Shown: positions 1-7,020, numbered from the stretch's first letter. The stretch is DNA of 13,605 bases from Burkholderiales bacterium (GCA_947456845.1 CANGUJ010000056.1:1-13605), one strand, 5' to 3'. A program made the numbers and translations. The notes: generated by a model from the letters alone, not told the origin.

Positions 1-40
1 GCGCCAGTTCCGGCGGGGCGCCAATCACGAGAATGCGCAT
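1..40 (-). CDS. 5' end of an unidentified gene (partial)
   Basis: Reading the minus strand from an ATG at 40-38 gives an open frame to the window edge, starting MRILVIGAPPELA. The hydrophobic beta-strand followed by a small-residue turn (ILVIGAP) resembles the first strand of a Rossmann-type or receiver-like fold. Thirteen residues are too few to name a family. Codon choice (G/C at third positions) matches the neighbours. No convincing Shine-Dalgarno sequence is visible before the ATG. The gene would be divergent from the PilZ-domain gene across about 175 bases. The main doubt is whether the frame stays open beyond the window. Confidence 0.45.
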   Translation of the reverse strand, partial: MRILVIGAPPELA

Positions 41-92
41 GATGGTGGGAGCAGTAGGGGCGGCGGAGGCGTTTGGCGGCCTGGAAACGATG

Positions 93-120
93 CCAGACAG
101 GGGAGCAAGCCCCTGTCTGG
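93..120. repeat. Perfect 11-bp inverted repeat (hairpin) in divergent spacer
   Basis: CCAGACAGGGG (93-103) and CCCCTGTCTGG (110-120) are perfect inverted complements around a 6-base loop AGCAAG. G-U pairs could extend the RNA stem by two. No T-tract follows on either strand, so it does not look like an intrinsic terminator. It lies between two divergent genes and just upstream of an AT-rich stretch with a possible -10 element. An operator, a processed RNA structure or a small mobile-type palindrome are all possible. A second, weaker dyad, TCGGCG-N7-CGCCGA, lies at 149-167. Confidence 0.6.
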
Positions 121-130
121 TGCGACAGAA

Positions 131-142
131 TACAATTAGAAT
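131..142 (+). promoter_or_regulatory. Possible -10 region for the PilZ-domain gene
   Basis: The only AT-rich stretch in the spacer contains TACAAT (131-136, five of six matches to TATAAT) followed by TAGAAT (137-142). No good -35 hexamer is visible at the right distance, because the hairpin at 93-120 occupies that position. This suggests an activator-dependent or atypical promoter, or chance. Confidence 0.25.
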
Positions 143-216
143 AACGTGTCGGCGCGTTTTTCGCCGAACCCGGCTGCTATTCAGTCCCCAACACCATGAC
201 GTCCCAGGGACGCACG

Positions 217-1788
217 ATGCTTAGATTGCTCGACAGTCTGCGCCTGACACGGGTGGGCGCAAGCGGCGACCATCCGCTGGCAAGCCCGCGCGAGGCAGCG
301 CAGATTTTCACCGAGCTGCGTACGGTCGAGCCACTCAAGGGCCTGGAGGAAATCGCCGACTGGCTGATGTCGTTTGCGGCGGCTGAGAACCTGCGCCCGG
401 AGCGCCGCTTCGACGTGATCAGCCAACTCGATGAACTGGCCCAGCCGCACCGTATTAAGCTGGCGCGCGACATGGCTGGCGAGCGTCGTTCGGCGCGCCT
501 GGCCGAGGCCAAGCTGCGCGCCGTGAACGACGAGTTGTGGCGGAGCATGGCGGGTGCGTATGACGACCTGATCGGGCGCATCGAGGCCAAGGAGAAGGGC
601 GCTGACAGCTTGCGCAAGGAAGCCCCCCTGATCGCCATTCGCGCCATGCGCGCCGGTGGCATGCGCCTGAAATGGACCTTCCTGCATTATGGCTCGGCGT
701 CGGCAGACATCTGGGAAGCACTGGCGCGTGCCTATCGTTTCGCCGAATCGCGCGGCGTGCAGAATGCCCGTGTGCAGGCCTATCCCGGTATCGCCGGTGA
801 ATCCTCGCCCGAAGAGGAGTACCTGCGCAACCTGCTGCTGGCGGCCTGCGCGCCGGATGCGCTGACACCGGCGGAGCTCGATGTGGCCGAGCGGCTGATC
901 GCGCACGGTGCCGCGCATTTCCAGATCACCTTGAAGCCGCAAGCCGATTCGACCCACTGGGTCGACCTGGCCAACCCGCGCCAGCCGCTGCGTTTGGCGG
1001 CGCCGCCTGAACAACTCACGCCGGGACTGCGTTTCTTCGCCGCCGTCGCCGGGCACGCGGAAGTGCAAAACCTGCTGGATCGGTTCGAGAAGAACAAGGA
1101 CGTGCCGCGCGGAATCGATCTCGGCGGCGTTGTCGCGCCGGAACTCATCGGCAAGGTACTGCGCCATTTGCACCTCAACTGGGCGCCGCGCCCGCCGGTG
1201 CGGCGCAGTGAGCGGCGGCGCCTGGAAACCCGGGTGACCGTGACGCATGGCCTCGACGCGATCATCGGCTCGATGCGACCCTCCGACCTCGATCTCGACC
1301 TGAGCGCCGGCGCGCCGAGCGAGGTATGGCGGATCGAGAACATGAGCGTCGGCGGGTTCGGTGCGCTGGTTCCGCAGGCCGATGCCGGCTGGCTGCGCAT
1401 TGGCGCACTGGTGGGCATCCTGCCGGAGGGCGCCGCCGCGCGACGCGAAATCGGCATCCTGCGCCGGCTCGTGCTCAACGGCAGCGGGTCCAAGGCGCAA
1501 GCCGCCGTCGGCGTGCAGGTGATATCGCGTCAACCGCTCGTCGGGATCTTCACCACCACCATGGGGCTCTGGGCCCATGGCGTGCCGACCGTCGAAGGCA
1601 TCGTCATTCCCGAGGGCGGTGAATCGGGTGCCGTGCTTGTGGCCCTGCCGAACGGCCTGTACCTGCCGGGCGAGCAGTTGCTGGCAATGATCGCGGAGCG
1701 GCGCCACCTCATGTTCCCGATCGCGCTGGTCGAACGCGGCGAAGACTATGATCTCATCAGGTTTCGTGCCATGTCGCAGGACGACTAA
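217..1788 (+). CDS. PilZ-domain protein, probable cyclic-di-GMP effector with novel N-terminal region
   Basis: Encodes 523 residues from the ATG at 217, which has AGGGA (206-210) six bases upstream. An in-frame ATG at 196 would add seven residues but lacks a ribosome binding site. The C-terminal part carries both hallmarks of a PilZ domain: RRLETR (about residues 334-339, fits RRxxxR) and NMSVGG (about 375-380, fits D/N-x-S-x-x-G). Together these bind cyclic-di-GMP in known PilZ proteins. The roughly 330 residues before it are rich in predicted helix and charged residues, with no signal peptide or membrane segment, so the protein is probably cytoplasmic. I do not recognise the N-terminal family. 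About 130 residues after the PilZ motifs complete the beta-barrel and may add a further domain. The output it controls is unknown, and no diguanylate cyclase or motility gene is nearby. Confidence 0.85.
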   Translation: MLRLLDSLRLTRVGASGDHPLASPREAAQIFTELRTVEPLKGLEEIADWLMSFAAAENLRPERRFDVISQLDELAQPHRIKLARDMAGERRSARLAEAKLRAVNDELWRSMAGAYDDLIGRIEAKEKGADSLRKEAPLIAIRAMRAGGMRLKWTFLHYGSASADIWEALARAYRFAESRGVQNARVQAYPGIAGESSPEEEYLRNLLLAACAPDALTPAELDVAERLIAHGAAHFQITLKPQADSTHWVDLANPRQPLRLAAPPEQLTPGLRFFAAVAGHAEVQNLLDRFEKNKDVPRGIDLGGVVAPELIGKVLRHLHLNWAPRPPVRRSERRRLETRVTVTHGLDAIIGSMRPSDLDLDLSAGAPSEVWRIENMSVGGFGALVPQADAGWLRIGALVGILPEGAAARREIGILRRLVLNGSGSKAQAAVGVQVISRQPLVGIFTTTMGLWAHGVPTVEGIVIPEGGESGAVLVALPNGLYLPGEQLLAMIAERRHLMFPIALVERGEDYDLIRFRAMSQDD

Positions 1789-1797
1789 GCACGAACA

Positions 1798-1849
1798 GCG
1801 GGTACGGGAATCGGGTACGAGAAGCGGGTACGAGAAGCGGTTTCAAAAA
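1798..1849. repeat. 13-bp tandem repeat array
   Basis: Three consecutive 13-bp units are GCGGGTACGGGAA (1798-1810), TCGGGTACGAGAA (1811-1823) and GCGGGTACGAGAA (1824-1836). A degenerate fourth unit, GCGGTTTCAAAAA, is at 1837-1849. The array begins nine bases after the stop codon of the PilZ-domain gene. It is not coding in an obvious way and could vary in copy number between strains. Confidence 0.75.
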
Positions 1850-1883
1850 GCCGGCCCGTGAATGCCGGTTCGTCGATGCCGGC
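1845..1883 (-). terminator. Candidate intrinsic terminator of the DUF4126 gene
   Basis: On the minus strand, the GCCGGC cores of the 14-bp repeat (1878-1883 and 1850-1855) can form a 6-bp GC stem. A tighter 5-bp stem, CCGGC/GCCGG, uses the middle unit. The sequence then runs directly into TTTTT (complement of AAAAA at 1845-1849). It lies 16-54 bases after the DUF4126 stop codon, the right place and orientation for a rho-independent terminator. The stem is short, so confidence is moderate. Confidence 0.45.
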
Positions 1884-1891
1884 CCGTGGCG
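1850..1891. repeat. 14-bp tandem repeat array with GCCGG cores
   Basis: Directly abutting the 13-bp array are three 14-bp units: GCCGGCCCGTGAAT (1850-1863), GCCGGTTCGTCGAT (1864-1877) and GCCGGCCCGTGGCG (1878-1891). A further GCCGG core follows at 1894-1898. GCCGGC is self-complementary, so the units can pair with one another as RNA stems. Confidence 0.65.
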
Positions 1892-1898
1892 GCGCCGG

Positions 1899-2498
1899 CT
1901 AGGTGGCGGCGGGGCGCAGCGAGTGGCGGCGGAAAATGCCGGTGATCATGCGCCACAGGCGCGAGATCATCCATACAGCCACCACGACCGCGGCGACCAG
2001 GGTGACCAGAAACGCGGCGGGATAGGCAAAAGCCAGCCATACCATGCCGGCCACCCCGAGGTCTTCGCCGAACGAGGCCGCCCAGTTCGAAAACGGTTCG
2101 GGCGAGGTGTTGATCAGGGCACGGGTGCCCGCCTTGGCGAAGTGGGATGTACCGGCCAGCGCGCCGCCGGCGAGGCCGGCGGCAACCAGCCATGCAGGGT
2201 CGGCGTCGAGCCCCAGGCTCGCGGCCGCGAGCAGCGCGCCCGCCGGGACGCGAATGAAGGTATGCAGGGCATCCCACAGGGAATCCACCCCCGGCACCTT
2301 GTCGGCCAGGAACTCGGTGATGAACAGCACGCCGGCTACCCCGATGACCAGTGGGTGGGTCAGGGCGCCTAGGTGGCCCGGCAGGGCGATCACGCCGATG
2401 CGGCCGAGCAGTCCCGCGAAGAACACGACGCCGTACAGGCGCATGCCGCTCGCCCAGGCGAGGCCGGAACCGATGGCGACGGTGTGCAGAAGATCCAT
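1899..2498 (-). CDS. DUF4126 family membrane protein
   Basis: Encodes 199 residues from an ATG at 2498. The N-terminus (MDLLHTVAIGSGLAWASGMRL), the GVIALPGHLGALTHP stretch, the EFLADKVPGVDSLWDALHTF segment and SPEPFSNWAASFGED match what I know of the DUF4126 family, small inner-membrane proteins of unknown function. Several hydrophobic segments are visible, including residues about 20-35, 50-63, 85-97, 105-117 and 150-180, with a basic C-terminus (RRHSLRP). It is convergent with the PilZ-domain gene and divergent from the YbbP-like permease gene. A TATAAT box ends about 10 bases before the ATG and no Shine-Dalgarno sequence lies at normal spacing, so translation may start on a nearly leaderless message. 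Confidence 0.85.
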   Translation of the reverse strand: MDLLHTVAIGSGLAWASGMRLYGVVFFAGLLGRIGVIALPGHLGALTHPLVIGVAGVLFITEFLADKVPGVDSLWDALHTFIRVPAGALLAAASLGLDADPAWLVAAGLAGGALAGTSHFAKAGTRALINTSPEPFSNWAASFGEDLGVAGMVWLAFAYPAAFLVTLVAAVVVAVWMISRLWRMITGIFRRHSLRPAAT

Positions 2499-2507
2499 GA
2501 CTGCTTG

Positions 2508-2535
2508 ATTATATGCCTCCGTAGCGCGCCGGCAA
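2508..2535 (-). promoter_or_regulatory. Sigma-70-type promoter for the DUF4126 gene
   Basis: On the minus strand, TTGCCG (complement of 2530-2535, four of six to TTGACA) and a perfect TATAAT (complement of 2508-2513) are separated by 16 bases. The expected transcript start, about 2501, is only a few bases before the ATG at 2498, predicting a leaderless or nearly leaderless mRNA. Confidence 0.5.
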
Positions 2536-2561
2536 GTCGTGGTTGCGGGTCTAGCGCATGG

Positions 2562-2567
2562 GATAAT
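2562..2567 (+). promoter_or_regulatory. Candidate -10 element of the YbbP-like permease gene
   Basis: GATAAT (2562-2567) ends six bases before the ATG at 2574, with GCGGGG between. If used, transcription would start at or next to the start codon. No good -35 hexamer is at 16-18 bases (GTGGTT at 2539-2544 is the best at 17), so the call is weak. Confidence 0.3.
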
Positions 2568-2573
2568 GCGGGG

Positions 2574-5066
2574 ATGCGAACGCTTTCCCTTGCACTGCGC
2601 ATGTTTGCGCGCGACGCGCGCGCGGGCGAACTGCGCCTTCTGCTGATCGCGCTCGCCATCGCCGTGGCGAGCGTCACCTCGGTCGGCTTTTTCGCCGACC
2701 GGATCGGCCGGGCGCTGAGTCAGGAATCGCACCAACTCATCGGCGCGGACTTCGTCCTTTCCGCAGACCGGCCGCTGCCGCCTGAATTCGCCGACGAGGC
2801 GCGCCGTCGCGGCCTCCTGCTCGCGCATGCCATCAGTTTTCCCAGCATGGCCAGCCGCGGGGAGCAGTCGCACCTGTCCGGCTTCAAGGCGGTGAGCGCG
2901 GGATACCCGCTGCGCGGCAGCCTGCGCACCGCGCCCGACCGCAACATGCCAGACGCGCGCACGCGCGACATACCGGCGCGCGGCGGCGTGTGGCTCGACG
3001 AGCAGTTGGCCGGCAGTCTGGGGGCCAGGCCCGGCGACATGCTGGGTGTCGGCGACATCAAGCTGCGCTTCGAGCGGGTGGTGACGCTGGAGCCCGATCG
3101 CGGCGCCAGCTTTTTTGCCATCGCGCCGCGCCTGATGCTCAACATCGACGACGTGCCCGCCACCGGCCTGATCCAGGCCGGATCGCGCGTCACCTACCGC
3201 CTGCTGGTGGCGGGCGACGAGAAGGCGATGGCCGATTACACCAGCTGGGCGCGTTCGCGCATCGTGCGCGGACAATGGGTCGAGGAGGTATCGAACGCGC
3301 GCCCGGAAGTGCGTGCCACGGTGGAGCGTGCCCAGCAGTTCCTCGGCCTGGTGGCGCTGCTGGCGGTGATCCTGGCGGCGGTGTCGATCGCCCTGGCGGC
3401 GCGGCGCTTCATGCAGCGCCACCTGGACGGCTGCGCCGTGCTGCGCTCGATGGGCGCCTCGCAGGCGACCCTGCTATCCCTGTTTCTGGTGGAGTTCGTG
3501 CTGCTCGGCGTCATTGGTTCCGCGCTCGGCACGGCATTGGGCTACGCCATGCATGCGCTCCTGGTGCAGCTGCTGGGCTATCTGGTGGCCACGCAACTGC
3601 CCGCGCCGACCCTGCTGCCGGCGCTGCAGGGCTTCGCCACCGGCACCCTGCTGCTGCTGGGCTTTGCGCTGCCGCCGCTGATCCAGTTGGCCGGCGTGCC
3701 GCCCATCCGCGTGATCCGGCGCGAGGTGGGCGAGCCGCGGCCGGCCACACTCCTGGCCTATGCACTGGGCGGCACGGTACTGGTTCTGCTGGTGCTCTGG
3801 CAGGCGCGCGACCTCAAGCTCGGCGCCATCGCGGCCGGCGGTTTCGCCCTGGCGTTGGGCGTCTCCGCGCTGCTCACCTATGGCGCACTGCGCCTGCTGG
3901 CACGCCTGCGCGGCGAGGCTGGCTTTTCCTGGCGCTACGGTGTGGCGGCGATGCGGCGTCGCAGCCTGGCCACGGTGACCCAGGTGGTGGCGCTCTCGCT
4001 GGGGCTGGCCGCGCTGCTCATGCTCACGGTGACCCGGGGAGACCTCACCTCCCAGTGGCAGGCGCGCCTGCCACCGGACGCGCCCAACCGTTTCGTGATC
4101 AACCTGCAGCCGGATCAGCGCGCCCAGTTCGACGCTGCCTTCGCGGCGGCTGGCATGCCGCGCGCGGAAACCTACCCGATGATCCGCGGTCGGCTGCTCG
4201 CCGTCAACGGCAAGCCGATCGGGCCGGACGCATTCAAAGAAGACCGTGCCAAGCGCCTGGTCGACCGCGAGTTCAACCTGTCCTACATGCGCACGCTGCC
4301 CGCGCACAACCGGATATCGGCCGGCCGCTGGTTCGATGCCGACAACCCGGCGGCGGCCGAATTGTCGGTCGAGGAGGGCATCATGAAGACCCTCGGCCTG
4401 AAGATGGGAGACCGCCTGACCTACGAGGTCGCCGGCCGCTCTTTCGATGCGCCGATCACCAGCGTGCGCAAGCTCGACTGGGATTCCATGCGCGCCAACT
4501 TTTTCGTCATCGCCTCGCCCGCCCTCCTGGAAGGCTTTCCGCAGACCTACATGACGGCTTTTCATCTCCCGTCTGCGCGCGCGGAACTGCAGGCGCAGCT
4601 GGTGGCGCGCATGCCCAACCTCACCGTGGTGGACATCGAAGCCTTGATCCGGCAGGTGAGGAGCGTGATCGACCAGGTGGTGGCGGCGGTGCAGTTCATC
4701 TTCGTTTTCGCCCTGGCCGCCGGGCTTACCGTGCTGTACGCGGCGCTCACCGCCAGCCAGGACGAGCGCGTGCGCGAGGCCGGCATCATGCGCGCGCTGG
4801 GTGCATCTTCCAGCCAGCTCAAGCGGGCGCAGTGGGCGGAGTTCCTGGTCACCGGCGCGCTCGCCGGCCTGTTCGCGGCCTCCATCGCCTTCGGCGTCGG
4901 CGCGGCGGTAAGCGAGTTCGTGCTCAACCTGCCGACGCGGTTCAACCCCTGGTTGTGGCTGGCCGGCATGGGCAGCGGCGCGGCTTGCGCGCTCGCCGGC
5001 GGCGTGCTGGCCCTGTCGGGCGTGCTCAAGCGCCCGCCGGTCTCGACCCTGCGCGAATTCGCCTGA
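2574..5066 (+). CDS. YbbP-like ABC transporter permease (FtsX/MacB family)
   Basis: Encodes 830 residues, the usual size of the large double-FtsX permeases typified by E. coli YbbP. After a basic N-terminus (MRTLSLALRMFARDARAGELR) there is a membrane helix at about 20-42 and a periplasmic region to about 250. Membrane helices follow at about 256-276, 302-325, 350-372, 395-440 and 470-487. A second periplasmic region runs to about 695, with last helices near 700-725, 755-780 and 790-815. Two FtsX-domain signatures after membrane helices, VLRSMGASQATL (about 289-300) and IMRALGASSSQL (near 740), mark the duplicated halves. Such permeases work with a LolD-like ATPase (YbbA) in exporting or extracting hydrophobic molecules from the inner membrane. 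No ATPase gene is in this window, so the partner must be elsewhere. The start is chosen because further upstream the frame runs antisense through the DUF4126 gene. Confidence 0.88.
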   Translation: MRTLSLALRMFARDARAGELRLLLIALAIAVASVTSVGFFADRIGRALSQESHQLIGADFVLSADRPLPPEFADEARRRGLLLAHAISFPSMASRGEQSHLSGFKAVSAGYPLRGSLRTAPDRNMPDARTRDIPARGGVWLDEQLAGSLGARPGDMLGVGDIKLRFERVVTLEPDRGASFFAIAPRLMLNIDDVPATGLIQAGSRVTYRLLVAGDEKAMADYTSWARSRIVRGQWVEEVSNARPEVRATVERAQQFLGLVALLAVILAAVSIALAARRFMQRHLDGCAVLRSMGASQATLLSLFLVEFVLLGVIGSALGTALGYAMHALLVQLLGYLVATQLPAPTLLPALQGFATGTLLLLGFALPPLIQLAGVPPIRVIRREVGEPRPATLLAYALGGTVLVLLVLWQARDLKLGAIAAGGFALALGVSALLTYGALRLLARLRGEAGFSWRYGVAAMRRRSLATVTQVVALSLGLAALLMLTVTRGDLTSQWQARLPPDAPNRFVINLQPDQRAQFDAAFAAAGMPRAETYPMIRGRLLAVNGKPIGPDAFKEDRAKRLVDREFNLSYMRTLPAHNRISAGRWFDADNPAAAELSVEEGIMKTLGLKMGDRLTYEVAGRSFDAPITSVRKLDWDSMRANFFVIASPALLEGFPQTYMTAFHLPSARAELQAQLVARMPNLTVVDIEALIRQVRSVIDQVVAAVQFIFVFALAAGLTVLYAALTASQDERVREAGIMRALGASSSQLKRAQWAEFLVTGALAGLFAASIAFGVGAAVSEFVLNLPTRFNPWLWLAGMGSGAACALAGGVLALSGVLKRPPVSTLREFA

Positions 5067-5080
5067 AGGCGCCTTGCCGA

Positions 5081-5491
5081 ATGAGCGGAAACGACCAGGC
5101 GCAGCAACGGGGGCCGACGCCTTTCGAGATCATGGGCGGCCAGGAAAAGGTCGACGCGCTGGTGGATCGCTTCTACGACCTGATGGACGAGGCGCCGGAG
5201 TATTACGCGCTGCGCAAGCTGCATCCGCCCAGTCTGGAGGGATCGCGCGACAAGCTGAAGTGGTTCCTCTCCGGATGGCTGGGCGGGCCGCCGCTCTATT
5301 TCGAGAAGGTCGGCCATCCGATGCTGCGGGCGCGCCATCTGCCCTATTCGATCGCCACGCATGAGCGCGATCAGTGGCTCGCCTGCATGTATTCCGCCAT
5401 GGAGGATGTCGGCATACCCGAGGCGATGAAGAAGGGCCTGCAGGAGGCCTTTTTCAATACCGCGGACTGGATGCGCAACAAGGAAGGGTGA
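5081..5491 (+). CDS. Group II truncated haemoglobin
   Basis: Encodes 136 residues, a normal length for a 2-on-2 globin. Visible landmarks are the early glycine pair (IMGGQEKVDALVDRFY), Tyr32 in RFYDLMD at the likely B10 position, WFLSGWLGGPPLYFEKVGHP, the proximal His86 in LRARHLPY, and Trp99 in DQWLACM at the likely G8 position. The G8 Trp with the RARHLPY block marks group II. These bind haem and O2 or NO and are thought to act in oxygen, NO or redox handling; the physiological ligand here is unknown. It begins 14 bases after the permease stop and overlaps rmuC by one base (TGATG), so the three genes may form one transcript. The 10-base palindrome AAGGCGCCTT (5066-5075) provides AAGG as a distant ribosome binding site. 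Confidence 0.92.
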   Translation: MSGNDQAQQRGPTPFEIMGGQEKVDALVDRFYDLMDEAPEYYALRKLHPPSLEGSRDKLKWFLSGWLGGPPLYFEKVGHPMLRARHLPYSIATHERDQWLACMYSAMEDVGIPEAMKKGLQEAFFNTADWMRNKEG

Positions 5492-6930
5492 TGGAAGCCG
5501 TCCTGATCATGGTCGCTGCCGCCGCCGCGCTCGCCTCGGCCGTGTTTGCCGCCCTGGCATGGCGCCGCGCCCACGCCGGTCGGGACGACGGCCAGACGGA
5601 GCGTTTCAACCGCATCGACGCGGCCAACGAGCGCCTGGAACGCGAGTTGCGGAGCGAAATGCGCGAGGCAGGGCTGGCGGGGCGCCAGGAACTGGCGCTG
5701 AGCGTGGCGCAATTCCAGGCCGCGCTCGGACAGCAGATGGCATCCATCGCCACGGTCCAGAACAACCAGATCGACGCCTTCGCGCAGCAGTTGGTCAAGC
5801 TGACCGACGCCAACGAGGCGCGCCTGGGCAGCCTGCAGAAGGCGGTCGATGAGCGCATGCAGACCTTCGCGCAGGATGCCAGGGCCGGGCGGGAGGAAAG
5901 CGCCGGCACCCTTGCGCGCTTTGGCGACGGCCTTTCCCAGCAACTGACCCTCCGCATGGCCGAGGTGCGCGCCACGCTGGAAGCCCGCCTCAAGGACATC
6001 GAGACGCAAAACGCCGCCAAGCTCGAGGAAATGCGCAGGACCGTCGACGAGAAGCTGCACGCCACCCTCGAGCAGCGGCTCGGAGAATCGTTCAAGCTGG
6101 TGTCCGATCGGCTCGAGGCGGTGCACAAGGGCTTGGGCGAGATGCAGAGCCTCGCCGTCGGCGTCGGCGACCTGAAGCGCGTCCTGACCAATGTGAAAAC
6201 GCGCGGTACCTGGGGCGAGGTTCAGCTGGGCGCCTTGCTCGAACAGATCCTCACGCCGGAGCAGTACGCCACCAACGTGGCCACCGTGCCGCGCAGCGGC
6301 GAGCGGGTCGAGTACGCGATCCGGCTGCCGGGGCGCGAGGGGGAAGGGCAGGTGTGGCTGCCGATCGACTCCAAGTTTCCGGTCGAGGATTACGAGCGCA
6401 TCGTGGCCGCCCAGGACTCAGCCGATGTGGCCGCCCTCGAGGAGGCCGCGAAGGCCCTCGAGGCCCGCATCAAGGGTGAGGCGCGCTCCATCCGCGACAA
6501 GTACGTGTCACCGCCGCACACCACCGATTTCGGCATCCTGTTCCTGCCGACCGAGGGGCTGTATGCCGAGGTGCTGCGCCGCCCGGGCCTGTCCGACTGG
6601 CTGCAGCGCGAGTGCCGCGTCACCGTTTCCGGGCCGACCACGCTCACCGCGCTGCTCAACTCGCTGCAGATGGGTTTCAGGACCCTGGCCATCGAACAGC
6701 GTTCCAGCGAGGTCTGGCGCGTGCTGGGTGCGGTCAAGACCGAATTCCAGAAGTTCGGCGACGTGCTCGCCAAGACCAAGTCGCAGCTGCAGTCGGTGGC
6801 CAACTCCATCGACGCGGCCGAGACGCGCACGCGGCAGATGGAACGCAAGCTCAAGGATGTCGAGGCGCTGCCGGAAGCCGGTTCGGCCAGGCTGCTGGGC
6901 AATCCGGCCCCGGGCGATCAGCAGCTCTGA
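5491..6930 (+). CDS. rmuC: DNA recombination protein RmuC
   Basis: Encodes 479 residues. An N-terminal hydrophobic helix (residues 4-23, VLIMVAAAAALASAVFAALA) is followed by a long, charged, heptad-like region to about 215, typical of the coiled coil. The conserved RmuC domain follows, with NVKTRGTWGEVQLGALLEQI (234-253), LPIDSKFPVEDY (290-301), FLPTEGLYAEVLRRPGL (351-367) and SLQMGFRTLAIEQRSSEVW (391-409). RmuC limits inversions at short inverted repeats and is related to restriction-type nuclease folds. AAGGAAGGG immediately upstream is a strong ribosome binding site inside the globin 3' end, and the overlapping TGATG suggests translational coupling. The last codons (GDQQL) lie in a sequence repeated 71 bases downstream. 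Confidence 0.94.
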   Translation: MEAVLIMVAAAAALASAVFAALAWRRAHAGRDDGQTERFNRIDAANERLERELRSEMREAGLAGRQELALSVAQFQAALGQQMASIATVQNNQIDAFAQQLVKLTDANEARLGSLQKAVDERMQTFAQDARAGREESAGTLARFGDGLSQQLTLRMAEVRATLEARLKDIETQNAAKLEEMRRTVDEKLHATLEQRLGESFKLVSDRLEAVHKGLGEMQSLAVGVGDLKRVLTNVKTRGTWGEVQLGALLEQILTPEQYATNVATVPRSGERVEYAIRLPGREGEGQVWLPIDSKFPVEDYERIVAAQDSADVAALEEAAKALEARIKGEARSIRDKYVSPPHTTDFGILFLPTEGLYAEVLRRPGLSDWLQRECRVTVSGPTTLTALLNSLQMGFRTLAIEQRSSEVWRVLGAVKTEFQKFGDVLAKTKSQLQSVANSIDAAETRTRQMERKLKDVEALPEAGSARLLGNPAPGDQQL

Positions 6931-6997
6931 TCAGGCCGCGCACGGCCGAGCCGTGTACTCGCCCGCGCCCGCAGCCCCGGCCGGGCGATCCGCAGCT
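6910..6997. repeat. Direct repeat duplicating the rmuC 3' end
   Basis: CCGGGCGATCAGCAGCT (6910-6926, the last sense codons of rmuC) recurs as CCGGGCGATCCGCAGCT at 6981-6997, 16 of 17 bases identical with a 71-base offset. Similar GGCCCC/CCCCGG sequence precedes each copy, so the duplication may have been longer before decay. The second copy is non-coding and lies in the loop of the inverted repeat at 6970-7020. Confidence 0.6.
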
Positions 6998-7020
6998 TGT
7001 GCGTAAACTTCGGGGCTGCG
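6970..7020. repeat. 10-bp perfect inverted repeat upstream of the NYN-LOTUS gene
   Basis: CGCAGCCCCG (6970-6979) and CGGGGCTGCG (7011-7020) are perfect inverted complements around 31 bases. The second arm ends 45 bases before the ATG at 7066. There is no T-tract after the second arm, so this is not a standard terminator. It could be an mRNA leader structure controlling the downstream RNA-binding protein gene, or an operator. Confidence 0.5.

Noticed and set aside
33..224. 63-residue plus-strand frame across the first spacer
   Set aside because: It runs through the hairpin and the probable promoter, overlaps the start of the PilZ-domain gene and has no ribosome binding site or recognisable sequence.
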